A stretch of DNA of 64,000 nucleotides from Rhodobacter sp. (GCA_020250175.1 JADCEN010000051.1:1-64000), one strand, 5' to 3'; counted from the stretch's first letter, positions 27,668 to 36,687 are shown. The notes: generated by a model not told the origin, from the letters alone. A program made the numbers and translations.

Positions 27668-29151
27668 GCGACCCGGACATCATCATCATCGGGTCGGGGA
27701 TGGGCGGCGCCACAGTGGCGGCGGCCCTTGCCGCCACCGGGCAGAAGATTCTGATCCTGGAGCGCGGCGCATATCTGACCCCGTCGGCACAGGACAGAAG
27801 CGATACGGCAATCTTCGCTGAGGGATACTTCCGACCCGACGAAGAATGGCTGGACGGCGACGGCAAGACGTTCAACCCCGGCAATTACTATTTCGTCGGG
27901 GGCAATTCGAAATTCTACGGGGCGGTCCTGGTGCGATACCGCCGCGAGGATTTTTCTCCGCTGGTGCATATGGGGGGCGTCACGCCGGGCTGGCCGATTT
28001 CCTATGATGATCTGGAACACTTCTACGGCCAGGCCGAAAGACTTTACGCCGTGCGTGGCCAGATCGGAGAGGATCCGACAGAGCCTGCGCATTCCACCGC
28101 CTATCCGCACCCGCCGGTTCCCGATGAACCCCCGATTGCGGCATTGCGAAACAGGCTGGCCAGGATCGGCCTGCATCCCGCTTCACTGCCCCTGGGGGTG
28201 GACCTTGACCGCTGGCTGGCGCGGGCACACACACCCTGGGATGCCTTTCCCGACACGACGGGCGGCAAGATGGATGCTGAAACCGCCGCCCTGAAGGCGG
28301 CCCTGCAGCACAGGACCGTAGAGCTTCGCACAGGCGCCATGGTCACGCGCCTTCTATCCGGACCCGGGGGCAGGATAACCGGCGTTGAAATCGGCTCGGG
28401 CGAAGTGCTCACGGCCCGCGCCGTTGTGCTGGCAGCGGGGGCGATCCAGACTGCGGCATTGCTGCTGCGTTCGGCCAGCAGCGCATTTCCGAAGGGACTG
28501 GCCAATACTTCGGATCAGGTCGGACGCAATTTCATGAACCACAACAGCTCTGCCGTGCTGGCACTGCATCCCTTGTGGCGGAATGACTCCGTCTACCAGA
28601 AGACCCTGATGATCAATGATTTCTACCTGACAGGCGGCCCGCGGGGCGAGCCGTTGGGGAATATCCAGCTGTTGGGCAAGATATCGGGTACGATCCTGCG
28701 CGCCTCAACCCGGCTGCCCCGAGGTGTCGCCAACTGGGTCGCGCGGCATTCGGTGGACCTTTACGCGATGTCGGAAGACCTGCCCAACCCCGAAAGCCGC
28801 GTCACCCTGAAGGACGGGCAAATCGTGCTGGACTGGAAGCGGTCGAACTGGGACGCGCATCTTGCGCTGGTGCGAAAGCTGAAGCAAACGCTGCGGCTTG
28901 CGGGGTATCCGGTCGTGCTGTCGCGCGCCTTTGACAGGCGTACACCATCGCATCAATGCGGCACGGCACGTATGGGCCGCGATGCAGGCTCAAGCGTGGT
29001 CGATCCCTTTTGCCGCAGCCATGATCACCCGAACCTTTTCATCACCGATGCGTCGGTCCTGCCCACGTCTGCGGCGGTCAACCCGGCGCTGACCGTGGCG
29101 GCCCTGGCGATCCGGGCCGCACACCACATTGCACAGACAAGGCTTGCATGA
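27664..29151 (+). CDS. GMC-family FAD-dependent oxidoreductase 1
   Basis: This 495-residue flavoprotein of the glucose-methanol-choline family probably oxidises a sugar or alcohol hydroxyl. The FAD-binding motif IIIGSGMGGATVAAAL starts at residue 6, followed by LILERGAYLT; VGGNSKFYGAV stands where GMC proteins have their first signature. The catalytic histidine region is SHQCGTARMG near residue 430 and the C-terminal NPALTVAALAIRAA holds the conserved asparagine. No signal peptide is seen, so oxidation would be cytoplasmic. The sequence is closer to the gluconate/cellobiose-type GMC group than to choline dehydrogenase. It overlaps the transporter ATPase gene. Confidence 0.88.
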   Translation: MSDPDIIIIGSGMGGATVAAALAATGQKILILERGAYLTPSAQDRSDTAIFAEGYFRPDEEWLDGDGKTFNPGNYYFVGGNSKFYGAVLVRYRREDFSPLVHMGGVTPGWPISYDDLEHFYGQAERLYAVRGQIGEDPTEPAHSTAYPHPPVPDEPPIAALRNRLARIGLHPASLPLGVDLDRWLARAHTPWDAFPDTTGGKMDAETAALKAALQHRTVELRTGAMVTRLLSGPGGRITGVEIGSGEVLTARAVVLAAGAIQTAALLLRSASSAFPKGLANTSDQVGRNFMNHNSSAVLALHPLWRNDSVYQKTLMINDFYLTGGPRGEPLGNIQLLGKISGTILRASTRLPRGVANWVARHSVDLYAMSEDLPNPESRVTLKDGQIVLDWKRSNWDAHLALVRKLKQTLRLAGYPVVLSRAFDRRTPSHQCGTARMGRDAGSSVVDPFCRSHDHPNLFITDASVLPTSAAVNPALTVAALAIRAAHHIAQTRLA

Positions 29152-29169
29152 CGCAGGCAGGAGGGCCGG

Positions 29170-30765
29170 ATGGCCGAAGGATACGATTTCATCATCATCG
29201 GCGGCGGCTCGGCCGGTTCGGTTCTGGCGGGGCGGCTGTCGGAAGACCCCGCCGCACAGGTGCTGCTGCTGGAGGCAGGCGGCAGTGACCGCCACCCCTA
29301 CTATCATCTGCCGGCAGGCTTTGCCAAAATGACCAAGGGCATCGGCAGTTGGGGGTGGCAGACAGTTCCCCAAAGGCACATGCAGAACAAGGTGTTCCGC
29401 TACACGCAAGCCAAGGTCATCGGCGGCGGATCGGCGATCAACGCGCAGATCTACACCCGGGGCAATGCGCAGGACTATGACGACTGGCGTCAGATGGGCT
29501 GTGCGGGCTGGGGCTATGACGAGGTGCTGCCCTATTTCCGCAAGGCAGAGGATAATGAAACCCGCCACGACAGGTTTCATGGCAGGGGCGGCCCGCTGGG
29601 CGTCAGCGAACCGCGCGCGCCCCTGCCCATCTGCGAGGCCTATTTCGCAGCGGCCGCCGACCTGGGCATTCCCCACAACATGGACGTCAACGGCGAAAAG
29701 CAGGATGGCGTCTGCTACTACCAATTGACCCAGCGCAATGTCAGGCGATCTTCCGCCGCGATGGCCTATGTCGCGCCCAATCGCCACCGCAGGAACCTGA
29801 CTGTCCGGCTGGGGGCGCAGGTGCGCCGGCTGGTCGTGGAAGGCGGCCGCGCGACCGGGGTGGAGCTTGTTGACGGACAGCGGCTGCACGCAAACACCGA
29901 AGTCATTCTGGCATCGGGTGCCATCGGGTCGCCACGGCTGTTGCTGCTGTCCGGGATCGGGCCTGCCGACCATCTTTCGAAGCTTGGGATCAAGGTGATC
30001 CAGGATCAGCCGCAGGTCGGCGCGAATCTGCAGGATCATCTGGACCTGTACTGCATTGCCGAACTGTCCGGCCCCCACAGCTATGACCGCTATGGCAAGC
30101 CCTTCTGGGCGGCAATTGCCGGTCTGCGCTATCTTCTGGGCCGCAAGGGGCCGGTGGCCTCGTCGCTGTTCGAAACGGGGGGCTTTTGGTATGCGGACCC
30201 CCACGCCCGGTCACCGGACATCCAGCTTCACCTGGGCCTTGGCACCGGGATCGAACATGGCGTGGTGTCGATGCCGCAGGGGGGGATCACACTCAATTCC
30301 TGTTATCTGCGCCCAAGGTCGCGCGGATCGGTCCGGTTGCAAAGCGACGATCCGCAGAAAGCCCCGCTGATTGACCCCAACTACCTGCAGGATCCGCTTG
30401 ACCGGGACATGAGCATCCGTGGCCTGAAGCTGACGCAGGAGATTCTGGCCCAGGCGCCCTTGAAGACATATATTCTGGCCCAACGCCTTCCCGGCCCGGA
30501 GGTGCGCACGGACGAAGACTATTTCAACTTCATCTGCCAGCATTCCAAGACGTCGCACCATTGTGCCGGAACCTGCCGGATGGGGCCGGATGCGGGGGCC
30601 GTCGTGGATATAAGGCTGCGGTTCAACGGAATCGACGGGCTGCGCGTTGTCGACAATTCGGTCATGCCCGCAATCATCTCATCAAACACCAATGCTGCGG
30701 CGATCATGATCGGCGAAAAGGCATCCGACATGATCAAGGCAGACAACAGGATGGCACTGGCATGA
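29170..30765 (+). CDS. GMC-family oxidoreductase 2 (choline dehydrogenase-like)
   Basis: This 531-residue FAD enzyme is of the choline dehydrogenase-like GMC branch. Visible are IIIGGGSAGSVLAGRL at residue 7, the signature VIGGGSAINAQIYTRGN near 79, ASGAIGSPRLLLLSGIGP near 245, the active-site HHCAGTCRMG near 465 and the terminal SSNTNAAAIMIGEKA. It follows the first GMC gene by 18 bases and overlaps the Dabb gene by ATGA. Two different GMC enzymes in one operon suggest successive oxidations or a two-step attack on a polyol or glycoside. No cytochrome or membrane partner gene is present. Confidence 0.9.
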   Translation: MAEGYDFIIIGGGSAGSVLAGRLSEDPAAQVLLLEAGGSDRHPYYHLPAGFAKMTKGIGSWGWQTVPQRHMQNKVFRYTQAKVIGGGSAINAQIYTRGNAQDYDDWRQMGCAGWGYDEVLPYFRKAEDNETRHDRFHGRGGPLGVSEPRAPLPICEAYFAAAADLGIPHNMDVNGEKQDGVCYYQLTQRNVRRSSAAMAYVAPNRHRRNLTVRLGAQVRRLVVEGGRATGVELVDGQRLHANTEVILASGAIGSPRLLLLSGIGPADHLSKLGIKVIQDQPQVGANLQDHLDLYCIAELSGPHSYDRYGKPFWAAIAGLRYLLGRKGPVASSLFETGGFWYADPHARSPDIQLHLGLGTGIEHGVVSMPQGGITLNSCYLRPRSRGSVRLQSDDPQKAPLIDPNYLQDPLDRDMSIRGLKLTQEILAQAPLKTYILAQRLPGPEVRTDEDYFNFICQHSKTSHHCAGTCRMGPDAGAVVDIRLRFNGIDGLRVVDNSVMPAIISSNTNAAAIMIGEKASDMIKADNRMALA

Positions 30766-31076
30766 TCCGTCACATTGTCTTGATCCGCTTTCAGCCCGAG
30801 CTTTCGGGGGAAAGCATCGCCGCGTTGTTTGCCGAACTTCATCAGATCGAGGGCAAGGTTGTCGGCCTGCTGTCAATCGTATCGGGCAAAAGCGAAAGCC
30901 CCGAGCAGATGGAACGCGGCTACATGCACGGCTTTGTGGTGGATTTCACCGATTGGACCGCCCTTCAGGCCTATCAGGACCACCCCGAACATCAGGTTCT
31001 GGGGGCCAAACTGACGGCAGCCGCGACCGGGGGCAAGGACGGTATCCTGTGCTTCGATCTTTTCATACCTGCGTGA
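30762..31076 (+). CDS. Dabb (stress-responsive A/B barrel) domain protein
   Basis: This 104-residue protein is a single Dabb domain (MIRHIVLIRFQPEL at the start, MHGFVVDFTDWTALQAYQDH near residue 55, then HPEH). Dabb proteins are dimeric ferredoxin-like barrels; some are cyclases or lyases, while many in sugar and inositol operons have no assigned role. It overlaps the second GMC gene by ATGA and is the last enzyme gene of the rightward operon before the regulator. Its conserved histidines could make it catalytic, but I cannot assign a reaction. Confidence 0.85.
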   Translation: MIRHIVLIRFQPELSGESIAALFAELHQIEGKVVGLLSIVSGKSESPEQMERGYMHGFVVDFTDWTALQAYQDHPEHQVLGAKLTAAATGGKDGILCFDLFIPA

Positions 31077-31215
31077 AGAACCCGGGCCGGATGCCGCCCG
31101 TCAACGCCGCCCGTTTCCGCTTCCGGGGCAGCGGCAGGACTCGGGCGTTTGAAGGCCACCCCTGCGCCCCGTCGTCTTTCCGCCTCAGGCGATATGGGTT
31201 TCTGCAATCACTGCG

Positions 31216-32244
31216 ATGGACCTGGACCAGATGAACGTCAACCGCCGACCGACCATTATCGACGTGGCAAAGCGCGCAGGCATCTCGAAATCGACGGTCA
31301 GCCTTGTGCTGCAGAACAGCCCTGCGGTGCGCGAGGAAACCCGCGCCCTGGTGCGCAAGGCGATGGCCGAAATCGGCTATGTCTACAATCGCGCCGCCGC
31401 AAACATGCGCATGTCGAATGCCGGGCTTATTGGCCTTGTGATCAACGATCTGCGCAACCCGTTCTTCACCGAATTCGCCACCTCCCTGCAGATGGCGCTG
31501 GCGGAACGCGGCTATTCGACGGTTATCGCCAACACCGACGAAAGCCCGCAGTTGCAGGACCAGGTCGTGGGTTCGATGATTGAACATGGCGTGTCGGCGC
31601 TGATCATCTGCCCGGCCTATGGCGAAACCGCCGCAACCTTTGATGCCATAGCGCGCGGCGGTATTCCCACCATGCAGATGCTGCGCCGCGTGGATCAGCG
31701 GCTGGACCGGTTCCCCCTGATTGCGCCCGACTACCTGACGGGCAGCCGCGAGGCGACGCAGCATCTCATCGCCGCCGGGGCGCGCCGCATCGCCTTCGTC
31801 GGGGGGCTTGACGGGCGGGCCGTGACCGAAGAACGCAAGGCCGGCTATCTTGATGTCCTGGCGCATATGGGGCTGGAGCCGATCATCATGACCGGCAAAG
31901 CCAGCCGCGAATTCGGCCGCAGCGCCGCCCGCCAGTTGTTTTCCGGCACATCAGGCGTGGACGCGGCGGTGTGTTTCAACGACCTTGTCGCCTTGGGCAT
32001 GGTTTCGGGCTGCCACGAGGTTGGCTGGCGCATCGGCAAGGATTTCCTGATCATGGGCTTTGACGACATCGAAGAGGTTGCCCAGGCTTATCCATCCCTG
32101 TCTTCCGTGCGCTGCGACATTGCGGGGATCGGGGTGCAAGCCGCCCAGACGATTGTGGATTGGCTGGAAAACCGCATCGCCCCCCCGCCCGAGACCCGAA
32201 CCGCAGTCAGTCTTTCCATTCGCCAGTCCAGCGGACAGGGCTGA
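31216..32244 (+). CDS. LacI-family transcriptional regulator
   Basis: This 342-residue repressor-type regulator has a LacI helix-turn-helix at residues 12-32 (TIIDVAKRAGISKSTVSLVL) followed by the hinge NRAAANMRM. The periplasmic-binding-protein-like effector domain includes IGLVINDLRNPFFTEFA and FLIMGFDDIE. An ATG at 31231 would shorten it by five residues. It is 139 bases after the Dabb gene, in the same direction. The operator-like palindrome TGGAWCGWTCCA, found upstream of both the 18.4 kb and 36.6 kb promoters, is the kind of site LacI proteins bind, so it probably controls both convergent operons. Confidence 0.92.
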   Translation: MDLDQMNVNRRPTIIDVAKRAGISKSTVSLVLQNSPAVREETRALVRKAMAEIGYVYNRAAANMRMSNAGLIGLVINDLRNPFFTEFATSLQMALAERGYSTVIANTDESPQLQDQVVGSMIEHGVSALIICPAYGETAATFDAIARGGIPTMQMLRRVDQRLDRFPLIAPDYLTGSREATQHLIAAGARRIAFVGGLDGRAVTEERKAGYLDVLAHMGLEPIIMTGKASREFGRSAARQLFSGTSGVDAAVCFNDLVALGMVSGCHEVGWRIGKDFLIMGFDDIEEVAQAYPSLSSVRCDIAGIGVQAAQTIVDWLENRIAPPPETRTAVSLSIRQSSGQG

Positions 32245-32341
32245 AGGCGATCTGCAAAACCATATCCGGTCTGATCGTTGCCATCGCGGGCGAAAACCGG
32301 GGGATGATACGCCGCAAGGCCGCCCACGCGGCCAACCTGGC

Positions 32342-32359
32342 CCGCCCGCTTCGGGGCGG
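32342..32359. terminator. Candidate stem-loop between convergent operons
   Basis: CCGCCC at 32342-32347 can pair with GGGCGG at 32354-32359 around a 6-base loop in the 125-base gap between the convergent lacI-type and kinase genes. There is no real T-run, so its terminator role is uncertain. Confidence 0.3.
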
Positions 32360-32369
32360 TTGAGCGGCC

Positions 32370-33281
32370 TTATGTCAGCGGCGCGACAAAGGCTTTGGGC
32401 AGGCGCGCGCCAAAGTGGCGGATTACCTCACCGGAAAATCTCTGTCCGGCGATGACGGCCATTTCGGGCGTCTGCCCCAGCAGGCGGGCCGACAGATAGC
32501 CTGCGTTGAATCCGTCTCCGGCCCCTGTGGTATCGCGGATGTCTTGGACCCTGGCAGTTGGCAGCACCCCGATCCTGCCATCTGACAGCACTGTGACCGG
32601 CCCCGCCCCATCCTTCACCGCAACTTCGGCGACACCGGCAGAGGCAAGGCGCGCAACTGTCGCCCGGGGGGTCGCGTCGCCCCAGACCGCAGCTTCGTCG
32701 TCAAAGCCGGGCAGGGCGATATCGGTGAAAGACAGGGCCCGCAGAAGGGTCTGCCGCACCTCATCCATCGACGACCACAGCCTGGGGCGGAAGTTCGGGT
32801 CGAACGAAACCTTCGCCCCGTCCGCCCTGGCCCGGGCCAGCGCGGCGAACAGGGTTTCGCGGTCATCAGGCGGCAGGATCGCCAGGGTGATGCCCGACAG
32901 ATGGATCAGCCCCGCCCCGGCAAAGGCCCTTGCCAGGGCGTCAGCGTCCGATGCCAGGCCGCGCGCTGCCGAGGTGTCACGCCAGTAGTGAAAGCTGCGC
33001 TCGGCCCCGTTCAACTCGATCAGATACAGCCCCATGTTGCGCTGGGGATCGCGCCCGATTGCCGAAGCATCCAGGCCGTCCGCCATCACTTCTACGACGA
33101 AGGCATTGGAAATCCCGTCTGTGCCGACCCGCGTGGCAAAACCGACCTTTGCGCGCCCTTGCAGAAGCTGCGCCATATGCCAGGCGGTGTTGAAGGTATC
33201 GCCCGCAAAACCCCGCCGGTAGTGTCCCCCGCCCACGGGGGCCAATTCGACCATCGCCTCGCCCACGGCAATTACCTTCAT
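32370..33281 (-). CDS. kdgK: PfkB-family sugar kinase (2-keto-3-deoxygluconate kinase-like)
   Basis: This 303-residue ribokinase-family enzyme resembles KdgK, which phosphorylates 2-keto-3-deoxygluconate for later aldol cleavage. The N-terminal strand VIAVGEAMVELAP and GFAGDTFNTAWHMAQL near residue 22 are KdgK-like, and the C-terminal PfkB signature DTTGAGDGFNAGYL carries the catalytic aspartate near residue 250. The start at 33281 gives an 10-base gap after the flavoprotein gene; an ATG at 33299 would overlap that gene. A kinase for a keto-deoxy acid suggests that the regulon degrades a sugar acid or a C6 ring converted to one. Confidence 0.8.
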   Translation of the reverse strand: MKVIAVGEAMVELAPVGGGHYRRGFAGDTFNTAWHMAQLLQGRAKVGFATRVGTDGISNAFVVEVMADGLDASAIGRDPQRNMGLYLIELNGAERSFHYWRDTSAARGLASDADALARAFAGAGLIHLSGITLAILPPDDRETLFAALARARADGAKVSFDPNFRPRLWSSMDEVRQTLLRALSFTDIALPGFDDEAAVWGDATPRATVARLASAGVAEVAVKDGAGPVTVLSDGRIGVLPTARVQDIRDTTGAGDGFNAGYLSARLLGQTPEMAVIAGQRFSGEVIRHFGARLPKAFVAPLT

Positions 33282-33291
33282 CACATCGCGC

Positions 33292-35388
33292 TCACACATC
33301 AGGCACCGCCCTGCGGTCCAGATCAAAGACCGCGCCGGTCAGCCAGGCCGGCCAGTCGCGTTCGAAGAACGGCTTTGCGGTTTCATCAAGGCTTCGGTTT
33401 GGCCGGGTGGTGATTTGGAACTGCCCGTCCACCAGCCGCACCAGGATCTGCCCGGCCTGATCCGCCACGCGTTCCTTGCGAAACCGCACGTCGGACAGGG
33501 GGCCGGACCTGGCCATCGGCTCAGCTTCGCCCGCCGGATCACATATTGCCCGCGCACCCCGACTGCCGCCGCCCTGGTCGATGTAGTGGTGCAAGGCCGC
33601 CAGCACCGCCTCTGAGACCAGCGCCATCTGCTGCCATTGCAGGACCCTGGCAATCTCGCCGCCGCGCAGGAAGGAAATGCCGGTGTCGCGGATCGTCCGG
33701 TTCAGCTTTCCTGCCGCCTGCAGGGCAGTGGCGACATCTTGCGGCGTGCACAGAATGCCGGCGTGATCGCTCATCCGGGCCTGCACCTCGTCCCGGATGG
33801 CGCGAATGTTCAGCGCGCTGCCAGCCCGCAGGACCCGTTCGATCTGGCCCAGGGCCTGTTCCAGTGGTTCGCCGACGCGCCCGTCAGGCGGGGTCCGGGC
33901 CCGCCCGCCCGCCGCGATATGTTCGGCCACGCGGGTTCCCAGAACCTGTCCTGCGTTCAGCGCGGCCCCCCCGGGGCGCGTGACCCCGTGCGTCCCTGCG
34001 GCCTCGCCTATGGCATAGAGGCCGGGCAAACTGCTGCGCCCCCAAGTATCAACCGCAATCCCGCCGTTCATGTGCTGGTTGTTGACGGCAAATTCCAGCG
34101 GGTCGCGCCGGATATCAACCTTGTAGCGCAGGTAAAGCTCAACAGAAAGCGGGTTCATATGATGCAGCCGGTCGATCGGCAGCCGCTGTCGCGCACCCGC
34201 CTTGCCCAGATAGGCGGCAACGTCCGCGTCCAGCCGATCAAGGCTGAAGGGCAGATCGCCGGGCACAGGTGCTGGATTGCGGTTGAAATCCATGAACACC
34301 CGGCGCCCGGCCTGATTTTCACGGGTGATCGCCAGATCGACAAGGCTTGACCCGAAGTCCAACATCCTGGTGGCATGAAAAGGCCATTGATAGCCCTTGC
34401 GGAACAGGTTCGAGACCAGTTCCTGCGTGCTGCGGTAGTAATCGGCCAGAAAATTGTGCTCGTTCCCCTCGGCATCGACGGAATAGACATAAGGCATCGC
34501 TTGCACATAGGTGCCCGACAGGTTCCACGGAAAGCCTTCGCGCCGGGTGCCGATGCCAAATTGGCTTTCGGTCAGATTGACCAGATCGACGCCCGCCTCA
34601 AGTGCCAGACCCAGGCCGCCGAAACAGCCGTTCGGGAAGACGGAATCGCGGTAAAGCTCGCCCGGTCCGCCCGCTGCAATCACCAGCGCCGGGGCGTGAA
34701 ACAGCGTCAGCCCATAGGGGTTGTCCGGTGCCTGCGACCTGGGCCGCACAGCAAGAATTCCCGAAACCGCCCTTCTGTCGCCCTGCCCCTCGACCAGGAC
34801 GCGCACCCCGGTTGTCTGGTTGAAGAAATCAATGCCCAGCCTGATTGCCTCGGTCGCCAGCACCTTGACCATCAACCGGGATGTGCGCGGCCCGCAGCTT
34901 GTCGCGCGACCGGCCTCGTCATGGTCGGTGCGGTAGCGCAGCGTGCCGCCCAAACTGTCCTGCGGCAGGGGCAGACCAAGAAACTGAAGCGACGCCATCG
35001 CCCGCACCGATCCCACGGCCTCGATATAGGCCATGTCTTCGTCCATTGCCCCGCCTGCCCGCATCGCGCGGGCCATCTCCCTGAAATTGTCGCCCCGGTC
35101 CGCGGTGTTGGCGGTGTGCAGGGTTTGCTTGTCAGACCCCGAACAGGCCGAAGTTCCCCCCCAAGCGCTTTGACTGATCACCGCCACATCGCAGCCACGC
35201 CGCTTCAATTCAACTGCCGCCCGCAACCCTGCGGCACCGCTGCCCACGATCACCACACCGCAGGCATGAACAGGCACACGGTGGCCCTGCACATCGATTT
35301 TCGACGCGATCTCGGGTTCTGCCCCAAGGCGGGGCATGTCGATATCCGTCAGCGCGTCCAGGATATCCTGCGGAATGGTCTGGGCCAC
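33292..35388 (-). CDS. FAD-dependent oxidoreductase, succinate dehydrogenase/fumarate reductase flavoprotein-like
   Basis: This 698-residue flavoprotein resembles fumarate reductase and L-aspartate oxidase flavoproteins. The FAD-binding motif is VVIVGSGAAGLRAAVEL near residue 45. The domain-typical HMNGGIAVDTWGRSSLPGLYA continues into IGEAAGTHG near residue 450, and a fumarate-reductase-like C-terminal helical domain follows. No iron-sulfur or membrane-anchor gene accompanies it, so it is not a respiratory complex II. It probably oxidises or reduces a C-C bond in an unknown intermediate. It lies 18 bases after the damaged Gfo/Idh gene, and its stop is followed closely by the kinase gene. Confidence 0.82.
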   Translation of the reverse strand: MAQTIPQDILDALTDIDMPRLGAEPEIASKIDVQGHRVPVHACGVVIVGSGAAGLRAAVELKRRGCDVAVISQSAWGGTSACSGSDKQTLHTANTADRGDNFREMARAMRAGGAMDEDMAYIEAVGSVRAMASLQFLGLPLPQDSLGGTLRYRTDHDEAGRATSCGPRTSRLMVKVLATEAIRLGIDFFNQTTGVRVLVEGQGDRRAVSGILAVRPRSQAPDNPYGLTLFHAPALVIAAGGPGELYRDSVFPNGCFGGLGLALEAGVDLVNLTESQFGIGTRREGFPWNLSGTYVQAMPYVYSVDAEGNEHNFLADYYRSTQELVSNLFRKGYQWPFHATRMLDFGSSLVDLAITRENQAGRRVFMDFNRNPAPVPGDLPFSLDRLDADVAAYLGKAGARQRLPIDRLHHMNPLSVELYLRYKVDIRRDPLEFAVNNQHMNGGIAVDTWGRSSLPGLYAIGEAAGTHGVTRPGGAALNAGQVLGTRVAEHIAAGGRARTPPDGRVGEPLEQALGQIERVLRAGSALNIRAIRDEVQARMSDHAGILCTPQDVATALQAAGKLNRTIRDTGISFLRGGEIARVLQWQQMALVSEAVLAALHHYIDQGGGSRGARAICDPAGEAEPMARSGPLSDVRFRKERVADQAGQILVRLVDGQFQITTRPNRSLDETAKPFFERDWPAWLTGAVFDLDRRAVPDV

Positions 35389-35406
35389 GGAACTGCTCCT
35401 TTGGGT

Positions 35407-36567
35407 TCAGGTGATCGATACCCGGGGACGGGGACGCGAGGACTCCATGCAGGCGTCAGCGATCTGGCAGATATGGGGGCCGGACCCGAACAAGGGCCAG
35501 ATCGGCTGACCGGCAGTGACCGACCGGATGACTGCGGCCGCCCCGATGATCCTACCTTTATTGCAGCCCGCCGCGATACTCTGCACCGGCCGGAACCCGC
35601 GGCAGATGTCGCTCCCGCGGCCTGCGTCAATCCCGCGCAAGCGCCGGCGGCCTTTCGCATCATGGGTGCAAAGGCGCGGGCGGTTCACCTTGTCATCTGT
35701 GCGCGGCAGGTGGCCCCTTGTGCCATAAACCCCGCAACTTCGCATGGACCTGCACCCTGTCGCAATGCGGCAGAAATCGATCAGCCAGCGCACAGCATTG
35801 GCAAATCCGCAGCGGAAATTTGCCCCCTCGGGGCGGGTCACATCCGACCGGGTTTCAGCCCCGGTCAACACCGCCCGCTCTGCACAGGAAAGGCCGGACA
35901 TCACCGGGCGGCGTGGCGCGACGATGCAGGTGCCGGCGGTCCGGTCGCTGACCCGACGCACTGGAAGACCCATGAAGCCGAATACAGGCGTGCCGGTATC
36001 ACCCGCAAAACCGGTTGGCACAGGCTTTCCATCGGCACGCCACTGACTGGGGGCCAGCGGATTGCCACCGGTGTCATCATGCTGGCAGGCCTTGAACATC
36101 CTGATCTCGCCAATCTCGCCGTTTGCGATGATGTCCCGCGCCAGATCATGCACCGGGTTGCGCGCAAAAGCATGGCCGACCCAAGTGACAAGGCCCTTTT
36201 TCGCCGCGATGTCGGCAGATTCGCGCGCCCGCGCCGCCGTACCGGCCACAGGCCTTTTGCAACAGACATGTTTGCCTGCCAGACCGGCCGCCTTCGCCAC
36301 CTTGTTATGCAGGGTGTCAGGCAGACAGATGTCGATCAGATCAACCTCGGGGTCCTGAACCGCATCGTGCCACGATGTCAGGACTCTTGCCCCGGACGCA
36401 GGCATGGCCAGATCGGCTGCGGCCTTTGGATTGTCCGCGACCAGCGCCACGACTTTGGCAGTGCCACCTGCGGTGCCCATGAAATGCGGAACGGTCTGAC
36501 GGGCCATGCTGTGCATCTTGCCCATCCAACCCGGCGCACCAAGACCTGCAACCCTGACTTCCGCCAT
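35407..36567 (-). CDS. Gfo/Idh/MocA-family protein with lost catalytic motifs (probable missense-decayed gene)
   Basis: The frame is uninterrupted for 386 residues, normal family length, and its N-terminus VRVAGLGAPGWMGKMHSM holds a GxGxxG nucleotide loop. However, the catalytic E-K-P triad is replaced by K104-R105-P106 (VCCKRPVAGT), and the second conserved motif reads D190-TGT-P194, without the expected histidine. Many neighbouring residues are also odd for the family: extra cysteines, arginines and prolines in the C-terminal half. The intact relative at 18468-19484 keeps both motifs. The gene still has a good promoter with a LacI-type operator. Either it is decaying by point mutation without stops, or it has a non-enzymatic role. 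Confidence 0.65.
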   Translation of the reverse strand: MAEVRVAGLGAPGWMGKMHSMARQTVPHFMGTAGGTAKVVALVADNPKAAADLAMPASGARVLTSWHDAVQDPEVDLIDICLPDTLHNKVAKAAGLAGKHVCCKRPVAGTAARARESADIAAKKGLVTWVGHAFARNPVHDLARDIIANGEIGEIRMFKACQHDDTGGNPLAPSQWRADGKPVPTGFAGDTGTPVFGFMGLPVRRVSDRTAGTCIVAPRRPVMSGLSCAERAVLTGAETRSDVTRPEGANFRCGFANAVRWLIDFCRIATGCRSMRSCGVYGTRGHLPRTDDKVNRPRLCTHDAKGRRRLRGIDAGRGSDICRGFRPVQSIAAGCNKGRIIGAAAVIRSVTAGQPIWPLFGSGPHICQIADACMESSRPRPRVSIT

Positions 36568-36643
36568 TTCGCCTCTCCCGGATTGAAATGCGCCACAACG
36601 GACATGCCCTGCCTTGTCATGAAGCCTTGCTGCCAGGCGTGTG

Positions 36644-36687
36644 TGGAACGTTCCATTTTTGCTAGTGCAGGGTTCCCGAGTTGTCAA
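36644..36687 (-). promoter_or_regulatory. Promoter with LacI-type operator of the leftward Gfo/Idh-flavoprotein-kinase operon
   Basis: Read leftward, TTGACA (reverse of 36682-36687) is followed after exactly 17 bases by TAGCAA (reverse of 36659-36664). Four bases further lies the perfect 12-bp palindrome TGGAACGTTCCA at 36644-36655, a repressing position over the transcription start. The same palindrome, with one change per copy, occurs twice in the 18.4 kb promoter. The start codon at 36567 is about 75 bases downstream. Confidence 0.7.
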
